Position numbers and translations under genes: made by a program. Below, piece after piece: positions 1 through 5,746 of a stretch of DNA of 6,998 bases; positions within the stretch are counted from its first letter, which is position 1, and the number at the start of each line of letters is the position of its first letter. Origin of the DNA: Dehalococcoidia bacterium (GTDB lineage: Bacteria; Chloroflexota; Dehalococcoidia; UBA2985); the NCBI GenBank assembly GCA_030740415.1, contig JASLXI010000041.1, positions 1 to 6,998 on the forward strand. The letters run 5' to 3'. A model generated the notes under the pieces. The model was not told the origin of the DNA and ran no database searches. It worked only from the letters and a program-made list of their open reading frames with translations.

Positions 1-105
1 GTGCAACGTTGTCAAACATGATTTCGAGATATGAACTCCCACTACAGACGTTTAAGCCTTAATATCATCCTAGAAAATGAATGCCCCACTCCCCCTATGT
101 CACAG

Positions 106-115
106 CCCCCCCCCC
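106..115. repeat. C10 homopolymer tract
   Basis: Ten consecutive C residues lie about 25 bp upstream of a TATAAT box and so just upstream of where a -35 element would sit. Homopolymer runs near promoters can vary in length by slippage and change expression. That role is inference here, because only one allele is visible. Confidence 0.6.
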
Positions 116-117
116 TC

Positions 118-146
118 TCTACGGTATACCCCTGGCGGGGTATAAT
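118..146 (+). promoter_or_regulatory. Candidate promoter with overlapping hairpin for the collagen-like gene
   Basis: A perfect TATAAT lies at 141-146 on the plus strand, about 107 bp upstream of the start at 253. No good TTGACA is seen 17 bp further up. The box overlaps an 8-bp perfect inverted repeat, TATACCCC (125-132) and GGGGTATA (137-144), around a TGGC loop. The left arm lies within the palindrome GGTATACC (123-130). The inverted repeat could be an operator or a cruciform. A real promoter here is plausible but unproven. Confidence 0.35.
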
Positions 147-163
147 GGGTAAAAGTGGTTAAC

Positions 164-210
164 TGGGCTTTACAAGTAGAGGGTCATTGTTTGGCGTCCA
201 TTACTGCCCA
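164..210 (+). other. Possible very decayed tRNA 3'-half-like stretch
   Basis: Positions 164-200 match 26 of 37 bases, without gaps, to 1104-1140, the better tRNA-like remnant. The layout can be read as anticodon loop TTTACAA (169-175), variable loop GGGTC (181-185), a T-loop-sized segment (191-197) and a 3' tail ACTGCCC (203-209). The T-loop lacks the TTCGAAT consensus and the stems are mostly broken. It lies in the presumed 5' leader of the collagen-like gene. Chance resemblance is a real possibility. Confidence 0.2.
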
Positions 211-241
211 TCACTAATTGCAAATAGAGGTTTACCATTAC

Positions 242-246
242 GGAGG
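242..246 (+). promoter_or_regulatory. Ribosome binding site fixing the start at 253
   Basis: GGAGG is followed by a 6-bp spacer and ATG at 253. This start opens directly into a signal-peptide-like sequence. It is preferred over the in-frame TTG at 187, which would put a non-signal extension in front. Confidence 0.7.
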
Positions 247-300
247 CAACAGATGAAATCCTGTCTACTCACACTGCTCATAATGTCTTCCTTTGGATTC

Positions 301-489
301 TCCATGGCGAGCAAGGCCTCCATGGCGAGCAAGGCCTCCGGGGCGAGCAAGGCCTCCAGGGCGAGCAAGGCCTCCAGGGCGAGCAAGGCCTCCGGGGCGA
401 GCAAGGCCTCCAGGGCGAGCAAGGCCTCCGGGGCGAGCAAGGCCTCCGGGGCGAGCAAGGCCTCCGGGGCGAGCAAGGCCTCCGGGGGG
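301..489 (+). repeat. 18-bp tandem repeat, ten full copies plus a partial
   Basis: The unit TCCNNGGCGAGCAAGGCC starts at 301 and repeats exactly every 18 bp up to 480; an eleventh copy breaks off inside TCCGGGGGG. Only unit bases 4-5 vary (AT, AT, GG, AG, AG, GG, AG, GG, GG, GG). In the collagen frame the variable codon is the Y position of Gly-Leu-Y and reads His, Arg or Gln. Copy-number change keeps the reading frame because 18 is a multiple of three. The unit contains no stop in any of the six frames, which explains the long spurious ORFs here on both strands. Confidence 0.95.
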
Positions 490-548
490 ATACCGGGTCA
501 TCAGGGGCCGTAGTCGACCGTGCTATACCGAACGCCAACGCCATAGCC

Positions 549-848
549 ACGCTGGACAGCAGTGGGAATGTAGGGGGCTACACATCGGTGACCATAGGGG
601 CAGACGGACTGGGTCTTATTAGCTACTATGGCTACACCAACCGAGACCTAAAGATAGCCCACTGCTCCGATATCAAATGTACCGAGGCCGGCATGACCAC
701 GCTGGACGGCGGTGGTGATAGAGGGCAGTACACATCGGTGACCATAGGGGCAGACGGATTGGGCCTTATTAGCTACTACGACGTGGGCAACGTAAGCCTG
801 AAGGCCCTGCACTGTGACAACCCCTTCTGTGCCCCATACTTCAGGAGG
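549..848 (+). repeat. Two tandem 150-bp units encoding the C-terminal repeat domain
   Basis: The segments 549-698 and 699-848 are offset by exactly 150 bp (50 codons). Both begin T-L-D and carry the same core. The DNA cores 579-630 and 729-780 match at 49 of 52 bases, while the flanks within each unit are much more diverged. Each unit ends in a Cys-X4-Cys pair that might form a disulfide outside the cell. Similar repeats often occur in larger numbers in beta-propeller-like proteins; two copies are too few to make a propeller alone. Confidence 0.8.
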
Positions 849-868
849 AGATAAAGGCGGCTCCTTCG

Positions 869-892
869 CTCCTTCTGGTACGCGAGAAGGAG
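869..892. terminator. Hairpin after the collagen-like gene, possible terminator
   Basis: CTCCTTCT (869-876) pairs perfectly with AGAAGGAG (885-892) around an 8-base loop, 15 bp after the stop at 854. No T-run follows on the plus strand, so a classical Rho-independent terminator is not supported. It may still end or stabilise the transcript. Confidence 0.35.
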
Positions 893-1103
893 TGTTGTCA
901 CCAAGGCTTAGTATCGTAGAGGCCAAGGAACCTGACTACATGCTCCCGATTAGCTTGGGGGAGAGGAACTGGGAGTCACCTCAAGAATCTCCCTTCGGTA
1001 TACCTGAGCCACTCTTCCCGACTGACATTCAGGCCTTTGGTGTTCTTCTTGTCTTTGATGGAGCCCTCGAGTACATTCTCTGAAGCTAAACGGAAGTGTA
1101 TGG

Positions 1104-1150
1104 TGGGCTTTGTAAGCAGGGGGTCAAGCGTTCGAATCCACTCAACTCCT
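1104..1150 (+). pseudogene. tRNA-Thr(UGU)-like 3'-half remnant
   Basis: The stretch fits cloverleaf numbering for the 3' half of a tRNA. The anticodon loop TTTGTAA (1109-1115) gives anticodon UGU, the variable loop is GGGTC (1121-1125), the T-loop is the consensus TTCGAAT (1131-1137), and the acceptor 3' strand is CAACTCC (1143-1149) plus discriminator T. The anticodon stem pairs at only two standard positions plus one wobble, and the T-stem at only two of five. The matching 5' acceptor strand GGAGTTG is absent upstream, so this cannot be a working tRNA. It may be a decayed tRNA or a leftover of integration at a tRNA 3' end. No CCA is encoded. Confidence 0.45.
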
Positions 1151-1299
1151 TCTTACCCTCCGAACTAGGAACCTCGTGCCCACGTACTGGTGTGAGACGC
1201 TACCACCCACAATGCTCAATGCTATGTGACCAACTCTGCTTATCAAGTGCCATGCCACTCTCAGTCCTCGATACTGCGGCAGGGGAAGGTAGGAGAGAA

Positions 1300-1665
1300 C
1301 TAGTCCTCGAGCTGTTCGGCGGTGCTTCCGACTTGAGTGAGGGAGATGTGGGAGAATGTCGAATCCTTAGTAGCGCCGTGCCAATGCTTCTCTCCTGAAG
1401 GGATGTGAACGATCTCTCCAGTGCTTACTTCAATCTCACCATCCTCTGTAGCCACGATTCCTCGCCCTGCAGTTACGAATAGAACTTGGTCACAGCTATG
1501 GGCATGGAATTTGTTTCTTGCTCCTTGACTGAAATTCACATTGCTCATGTTGAAGTCGTGTCCCATATCCTCTGTTACCAAAGGTTGTCGCGTTACCTTC
1601 CCTCCGACGAATATTCCACTGTCGACGTGCTCAGGGGGCACTTCGTTAATTCTTATTACCTGCAT
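1300..1665 (-). CDS. Small single-domain cupin protein
   Basis: This 121-residue cytoplasmic protein has a single cupin barrel. Motif 1 is G48-x5-HxH (H54, H56) followed by Q60 and G67, with Gln in the usual Glu position. Motif 2 is G83-x5-P89-x-G91-x2-H94-W-H96-G. H54, H56, Q60 and H94 are the likely metal ligands; Gln at that site is known in manganese cupins of the hydroxynitrile-lyase-like group, which this resembles around GEKHWHGA. It could be an enzyme, a small-molecule binder or a detoxification protein; the substrate cannot be told. The start at 1665 is chosen because GGAGGTGA lies 5 bp upstream. The longer in-frame start at 1743 would add 26 residues that show no cupin features and would include that RBS. 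It stands alone, 482 bp from the hemerythrin gene upstream. Confidence 0.85.
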   Translation of the reverse strand: MQVIRINEVPPEHVDSGIFVGGKVTRQPLVTEDMGHDFNMSNVNFSQGARNKFHAHSCDQVLFVTAGRGIVATEDGEIEVSTGEIVHIPSGEKHWHGATKDSTFSHISLTQVGSTAEQLED

Positions 1666-1670
1666 GGATC

Positions 1671-1678
1671 TCACCTCC
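1671..1678 (-). promoter_or_regulatory. Ribosome binding site fixing the cupin start
   Basis: Read on the minus strand this is GGAGGTGA, a full anti-Shine-Dalgarno match, with a 5-bp spacer to the ATG at 1665. It decides in favour of the short form of the cupin. Confidence 0.8.
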
Positions 1679-1729
1679 CCAGAAAATCCTACCCCTGTCG
1701 GTAGATATCCATACTGTATCAGAATTATT

Positions 1730-1744
1730 GGTGATTCGATCACC
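1730..1744. promoter_or_regulatory. Inverted repeat GGTGA-N5-TCACC, candidate operator, proximal
   Basis: GGTGATTCGATCACC is a 15-bp perfect inverted repeat (6-bp arms, 3-bp centre), 65 bp upstream of the cupin start. The outer five bases of each arm are identical to the repeat at 2039-2053, which suggests a binding site for a dimeric regulator. No regulator gene is in the window. Confidence 0.35.
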
Positions 1745-2038
1745 AGCCTGCGACACAGTTGGCTCCCTTTATTATCACCTTCTGGAACTCAGGTGTCTCG
1801 CAGTTTAGGCCGTTATGCCCCAGCAGAGTAACAAATACTTTCTCATCTCCGTAGGCCCGGGCTCAGCCCAGAGGGAAAGTCCCTGCGGGCATGTAGGCAG
1901 GTTTACCTCCCTATTGGTGTGCCCTCTTTGGAATCGGCCGTCTTGATGCCGACACCCTACAGATGTCAAACGGAATTCCCCATTTCGACCGGTCCCTTCC
2001 TATCCGACCTCGATGATATAATGCTTTTCGCGGCGGGT

Positions 2039-2053
2039 GGTGAGGTCATCACC
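2039..2053. promoter_or_regulatory. Inverted repeat GGTGA-N5-TCACC, candidate operator, distal
   Basis: GGTGAGGTCATCACC has the same arms and the same 5-bp spacing as the repeat at 1730-1744, in the same intergenic region. It lies about 95 bp after the end of the hemerythrin gene and about 370 bp upstream of the cupin. Confidence 0.3.
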
Positions 2054-2147
2054 GGAGAGAGGGTCTCCCGAGACCAAATACCCCATGGGACTCCAAGCCG
2101 GATGATAGCGGCGAGCAAGTGTACATAGACTTCTAGTTCGCTTGCGG

Positions 2148-2621
2148 TTAGCCTTCGTCCTGGTGGGCACGGCAGGCCCAACCATCCGGAGGATTGGCTT
2201 CCTTCAAACGTCCTACCAGTTCAGTGCTATTCAGCAGCCTGTCCGCAGATGGATACAGCACGCCTTCCTCCTTGACGTTGTGCTCCTCCAGCAATCTTCG
2301 GAGGGCTTTGAAGGAGTCTTGAATTCGGGCGTGCCCGATACCTTCCCCGATGAGTTCGGTGATGCCATTCAGGAAACGGCAGATGTCGCCATGCTCCTGA
2401 ACCATCACTGCTGTGGGACCCTCAAGGCCCCGCGCCTCGACCTCCGGGAATAAAAGCTCCTCTTCCAGGTAAATGTGTCTGTGAAGGACACTGACAGCCT
2501 CCTGGAAGGGGTCTGCTTTGACCAGTCCCATAGCCAGACCTCGCGAGAACTGTTCGAATCGTTCGTCAATCCACCGGTGTTCTGCTTCAAGCATCGTGCT
2601 GATGGTGACCTGCTCGCTCAT
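2148..2621 (-). CDS. Hemerythrin-like HHE-domain protein
   Basis: This 157-residue, all-helical, cytoplasmic protein carries a hemerythrin HHE cation-binding domain over about residues 5-130. Likely di-iron ligands appear in the expected order: H15 (EAEHRWID), H47 or H49 with an Glu in the EEELLFP motif (E53-E55), H77 (QEHGDI), H114 (EEHNVKEEGVLYP) and E118. Both E-x2-L-x-P type motifs that mark HHE bundles are seen, LEEELLFP and KEEGVLYP. Members bind O2, NO or reactive oxygen species, or act in iron and redox sensing; the exact role here is unknown. The C-terminus ends in DGWACRAHQDEG with one Cys and no second domain. The ATG at 2621 has AGGAGG (2634-2639) 12 bp upstream, a slightly long spacer. 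The gene stands alone in gaps of over 400 bp on both sides. Confidence 0.88.
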   Translation of the reverse strand: MSEQVTISTMLEAEHRWIDERFEQFSRGLAMGLVKADPFQEAVSVLHRHIYLEEELLFPEVEARGLEGPTAVMVQEHGDICRFLNGITELIGEGIGHARIQDSFKALRRLLEEHNVKEEGVLYPSADRLLNSTELVGRLKEANPPDGWACRAHQDEG

Positions 2622-3039
2622 GGTTGTTTCAATCCTCCTGTCGTCAGGTGACGGAAGAACAGTGTAGGCCTAAAGGGTCGTCGCCATCCTTTTCCTGGCC
2701 TCCTGCTCGCAAAGCGTATTGTAGAGTATGTGCAGGCTTGTTCACACCCTCAAATTGGTTCCCTATGTATCAACTGGGAACGAGAAGCATCAAGGTGGGC
2801 ACCAAATTCAAATCGGAAGGTAATAACGCTAAGTTGCCACCCGTTTGATTGGCCAATAGTTACGCGACTGGAGCCACTGATTACGTTTTGGATCCCATAT
2901 CCTATTTGTCCCATAGAAATTAGATTGGTCCAGGATAACTTTCTGTATGCGCTAGGTGGTCGTCAGGTAGCGAGAAGGTCGGTTTAATTTTCAGAGCCCT
3001 GTGATATTCTTGAAGATGTGCACTGGATTGCAGGGTGCG
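2622..3039. other. 418-bp gap upstream of the hemerythrin gene
   Basis: No protein-like ORF was found. It must hold the end of the CoA-transferase transcript and the hemerythrin promoter. Read on the minus strand, TACAAT (2718-2723) is a possible -10 box about 97 bp before the start, without a well-spaced -35. A 6-bp stem GTTCCC/GGGAAC (2758-2763 with 2776-2781) and a 5-bp stem CGCTA/TAGCG (2950-2954 with 2968-2972) are weak inverted repeats. No T-tailed terminator is visible after the CoA-transferase stop. Confidence 0.4.
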
Positions 3040-5724
3040 CTAGACCACACCGCTCTCAGCCAAAACAGCCATCTCTGCCTTGGTCAGCCCCAATTCCCCG
3101 CAGAGAACTTCCTCGTTGTGCTCTCCAATCAGGGGCGCCCGTCGGGAAATGTTCCAAGGGGAACCGTTCCAGATTCCGGCTGGACCAGGGTAGGTGAACC
3201 TGCGTCCCAGCTCTGGATGTTCAACGTTGACCCAGAACCCTCGGTCATGGAGATGTCCATCGTCTACGAGGTCGTCCGGCGAGCGCACTGCGCCCCAGTT
3301 GAATCCTCGCTCCTGGCCACCGTACGCCACCTCTTCTTGCGTAAGTTGTGTAAAGAAGTGGGCTGCCACCTCGTTGATGTGGGAAGCGTTTTCCTGAATC
3401 ACTCCCTGGTCTCGATACCTCTCATCCTTCAGGTCGTCGGCTAAGCCATAGCCGTCCATCCAGTCTACCAGGGCTTGCATCTGCTTTGGGGTAAGGCGGA
3501 AGCCAGCTACGTTAGCATTTACGAGCTTGCCGTCTTTGGTAGGCAGCTGACTTTTTGCGCTTGAAGTGGCTGAGGCATGGCGTCCTGTCTGGCGCAGAGG
3601 AACCTTGTCTGTGTAAATCCAGACCATGACGTGCATTTCGGTGGTGAGTGCGCAAGCATCGTGAACTGAAGTGTCAATGTACTGTCCCTTGCCGGTGGTA
3701 GTCCGGTATACCAATGCGGCCATGATAGCCATATAGGCATAATGACTTCCCATGTGCCATGCTTGTCCGCCACCCCCAGCTATGGGTGGGGCGTTTGGCA
3801 CGTCATCCTCGTCGTAGCCACAGCAGCCCATCTGGCCCCCCGCAGCCAGGTGCAACAAGTCGGTGCCCAAGTAGTCCTTCCATGGTCCCGTCTGTCCGAA
3901 CGGGGTCAGTGAGCATACGATGAGTCTAGGATTGAGTTCCTTGAGGTCATCGTATGCCAGGTCTAGAGAGGCCATATACCCCGGATTGAATGTCTCTAGG
4001 ATTATGTCAGCCTTGGCAGCCATCTGTCGGAACAGCTGACGCCCATCCTCGGTTTCCAGGTCCAGAGTTATTCCTCGCTTGGAGGTATTGTAGTGCCAGA
4101 AGGATAGGCTACGCTCTCTGTGGGGGAGGTCATCTAGGAATGGCCCCACACCGCGAGTGGCCTCACCACCAGGGGGCTCAATCTTTATAACGTCGGCGCC
4201 TAAGTCAGCCATGAGCTTACCGCACCATTGGCCCTTCTCATCGGCCAATTCCAGCACCCGAAGGCCCGACAGCGGACCCACTTCTGTGGGTGTTTCAGGG
4301 GATTGTGCGGAAGAGAATGAGTCATTCTTGCCTCGGAGCAATAGATGATCTGCATCATTCCCAATCGGGCCACTCTGCATCATCTCGTCCATGTAGGGGT
4401 AACGGTCTAGGCTCTTGGGCCAGAAGGTCTCGTCTTCGAACCCATTAACGAGTTCCTCGTGGCTGATGCCCAATATTCCCTCGAGCTCAAGCTGATTGTG
4501 CTCACCAATCAGAGGGGCAGGAAGCGTGTTTATTGCTGGGCTCTCCGAGAGCTTGAACGGCGCGTTCTGGAAATTGCGTAGTCCCAGAACCGGGTGCTCC
4601 AATGCCTGGAACATGTTTCTGTGACGTAGCTGTGGGTCGTGCTCCACCCGGTTCTCATTGCTTTGAACTGGCATGGAGCGCACACCTGCTGATTGGCATC
4701 GCTCCATCAGCTCGTATTTCTCCAGAGATAACGTCCATTTCTCAATGGACTTATCGAGTTCCTCCTGATGCTGCAGACGCCCTTCTAGGGTGACGTATTG
4801 GGGCGCGGTTGCCCAACCTGGAGAGCCCATTACCTCCACTAGTCGGTGCCACTCCGTGTTTGAGTTGCAGACTATTACGCACCAATCGTTGTACCCGTCG
4901 CCCTTGGTACGGTAGCTGTTGTGTGGCGCCACTGTGGGGCCGCGGTAGTTGCTGAGCAGAGGCGTACCGGGCCAATGGGCGCGATTACCTGGAGGATACC
5001 CCTCTCGGCGAATAGATCGTTTGTTGGCGGTGATATCCAGGAATGCTGGGCCGTTTAGAGTTGCACCAATAATCATCTGAGAGAGATCTACGTGTTGTCC
5101 CTGGCCAGTCACGTTTCGTCGATAGAGAGCGGTTAGAGTGGAGAACGCGATGTACATACCGCCAGTATCGTCCAAGTACGACCATCCCCAGCCGGCAGGG
5201 AGCTTGCCAGGCAGTCCAGAGAGGTAAGTCATTCCTGAGAACGCCTGGGCTATGGGTCCTGCGGTGGTGTATTGATGGTGACGTCCCGTATGGCCGAATC
5301 CGGCCTGGGATACGTAGACGATATCTGGTCTCAACTTGCGCATCTCCTCGTAGCCGATGCCCCAGTTTTCCAGAGTTCTGGAGCTGAAGTTCTCGATTAC
5401 AACATCGGAGACGGAGATCAGGCGCTTAATGAGATCCAAGCCTTTGGGAGTACGCACATTTAGTGTGACGCTGAGTTTGTTGGCGTTGGTGTCGTTGAAG
5501 TTGCCGGATGTATTGAGAGTGTGCTCCACCCCTGGCGGGGTGTCATTTAACCCTCGCCGCAGGGGATCGGGATTCTCGGGCCACTCAACTTTGATGACTT
5601 GAGCACCCAGTGCCCCCAGCCAGCGGGCAGCCCAGGGACCAGCCCGTACCCAGGTGAAGTCCACCACTCGGATTCCATCCAGCGGTCTCGGCATCGCCGT
5701 CTCACTTGATTGGGTCAGCACCAT
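3040..5724 (-). CDS. Fused two-domain class III (CaiB/BaiF) CoA-transferase
   Basis: At 894 residues this is about twice a normal family III CoA-transferase (about 400). Domain 1 (about 14-425) has LDGIRVVDFTWVRAGPWAA, LGAQVIKVE, SQAGFGHTG, LDDTGG and TGQGQHVD, ending at APLIGEHN (403-410). A linker (about 430-483) leads to domain 2 (about 485-885) with LSGLRVLELADEKGQW, LGADVIKIEPPGG, TPFGQTGPW and TGKGQYID, ending at APLIGEHN (863-870). Such enzymes move CoA between carboxylic acids through an aspartyl-CoA intermediate and normally work as interlocked dimers; the fusion may be a covalent version. Asp185 in domain 1 matches the catalytic Asp by distance to TGQGQ; the same spot in domain 2 is Trp656. 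The start at 5724 is chosen for its near-perfect RBS; a start at 5778 would overlap the upstream gene. It is the last gene of an apparent operon, 22 bp after the amidohydrolase. Substrate unknown. Confidence 0.92.
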   Translation of the reverse strand: MVLTQSSETAMPRPLDGIRVVDFTWVRAGPWAARWLGALGAQVIKVEWPENPDPLRRGLNDTPPGVEHTLNTSGNFNDTNANKLSVTLNVRTPKGLDLIKRLISVSDVVIENFSSRTLENWGIGYEEMRKLRPDIVYVSQAGFGHTGRHHQYTTAGPIAQAFSGMTYLSGLPGKLPAGWGWSYLDDTGGMYIAFSTLTALYRRNVTGQGQHVDLSQMIIGATLNGPAFLDITANKRSIRREGYPPGNRAHWPGTPLLSNYRGPTVAPHNSYRTKGDGYNDWCVIVCNSNTEWHRLVEVMGSPGWATAPQYVTLEGRLQHQEELDKSIEKWTLSLEKYELMERCQSAGVRSMPVQSNENRVEHDPQLRHRNMFQALEHPVLGLRNFQNAPFKLSESPAINTLPAPLIGEHNQLELEGILGISHEELVNGFEDETFWPKSLDRYPYMDEMMQSGPIGNDADHLLLRGKNDSFSSAQSPETPTEVGPLSGLRVLELADEKGQWCGKLMADLGADVIKIEPPGGEATRGVGPFLDDLPHRERSLSFWHYNTSKRGITLDLETEDGRQLFRQMAAKADIILETFNPGYMASLDLAYDDLKELNPRLIVCSLTPFGQTGPWKDYLGTDLLHLAAGGQMGCCGYDEDDVPNAPPIAGGGGQAWHMGSHYAYMAIMAALVYRTTTGKGQYIDTSVHDACALTTEMHVMVWIYTDKVPLRQTGRHASATSSAKSQLPTKDGKLVNANVAGFRLTPKQMQALVDWMDGYGLADDLKDERYRDQGVIQENASHINEVAAHFFTQLTQEEVAYGGQERGFNWGAVRSPDDLVDDGHLHDRGFWVNVEHPELGRRFTYPGPAGIWNGSPWNISRRAPLIGEHNEEVLCGELGLTKAEMAVLAESGVV

Positions 5725-5731
5725 TGGATCG

Positions 5732-5739
5732 CCTCCTTT
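5732..5739 (-). promoter_or_regulatory. Ribosome binding site fixing the CoA-transferase start
   Basis: The minus strand reads AAAGGAGGCGATCC, one base off the full complement of the usual 16S rRNA 3' end, with 7 bp between GGAGG and the ATG at 5724. It lies in the 22-bp gap after the amidohydrolase stop and supports the 894-residue form. Confidence 0.85.
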
Positions 5740-5746
5740 GAATATA

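Larger units (their letters stand above)
253..854 (+). pseudogene. Secreted collagen-like repeat protein, frameshifted as read
   Basis: The RBS and ATG at 253 start a typical Sec signal peptide, [19 protein letters not shown]. In that frame the reading continues as ASKAS-type repeats and stops at 511-513. The frame one base back is open from 228 to the TAA ending at 854. It encodes 23 unbroken Gly-X-Y triplets (306-512; GEQ-GLR/Q/H, then GDT-GSS-GAV). Two 50-residue repeats follow, each with YTSVTIGADGLGLISYY and a pair of cysteines (HCSDIKC, HCDNPFC), and the C-terminus is PYFRRR. That frame has no ATG, GTG or TTG before 588. A single missing base near 290-306 would join the two parts into a secreted protein of about 200 residues with a collagen-like stalk and a small repeat domain. 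The break may be a real mutation, a sequencing or assembly error, or recoding. The downstream repeats resemble those of environmental extracellular proteins; function is unknown. Confidence 0.7.
855..1299. other. Geneless stretch between convergent genes
   Basis: This lies between the ends of the collagen-like gene (plus) and the cupin gene (minus). No convincing CDS was found. It holds a hairpin at 869-892 and a tRNA-like remnant at 1104-1150. A minus-strand open stretch (about 1155 to 976) ends in a Lys-rich segment, IKDKKNTKGLNVSREEWL, but has no usual start codon. Part of that stretch is simply the antisense of the tRNA remnant, so it was not called as a gene; it could be the tail of a lost gene. 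Confidence 0.5.
1666..2147. other. 482-bp gap upstream of the cupin, no gene recognised
   Basis: Short open frames exist on both strands but none has an RBS, a recognisable domain or a consistent frame. Notable content: two inverted repeats with the same arms (1730-1744, 2039-2053), a perfect GGTCTC-CC-GAGACC inverted repeat (2062-2075), GGGCT-C-AGCCC (1859-1869) and a plus-strand TATAAT at 2017-2022 with no gene behind it. The cupin promoter must lie here, but no clear -35/-10 pair was found on the minus strand. Confidence 0.5.

Noticed and set aside
10..15. TTGACA on the minus strand near the left edge
   Set aside because: Its -10 partner would lie outside the window, so it cannot be judged.
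201..550. Three long minus-strand open frames over the 18-bp repeats (APEALL, GLARPG and PCSPRR types)
   Set aside because: They exist only because the 18-bp unit has no stop in any frame; no RBS or domain supports them.
976..1155. Minus-strand open stretch reading WIRTLDPLLTKP ... IKDKKNTKGLNVSREEWL
   Set aside because: It has no usual start codon, and the first part is the antisense of the tRNA-like remnant, a well-known source of spurious proteins.
1300..1743. Longer 147-residue form of the cupin
   Set aside because: The extra 26 residues cover a perfect RBS and an inverted repeat and look like noncoding DNA read through.
1868..1890. GAGGGAAAGTCC resembling the conserved 5' core of RNase P RNA
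   Set aside because: Only about ten bases match and no matching 3' core or helix set was found nearby.
1919..2185. Overlapping 60-70 residue open frames on both strands
   Set aside because: No RBS, no recognisable domain, and no single frame stands out as protein-like.
5527..5541. CCCCTGGCGGGGT inside the CoA-transferase gene, matching the promoter hairpin core at 129-141
   Set aside because: It encodes ordinary residues (TPPGV), lacks the TATA ends of the arms and is likely chance.
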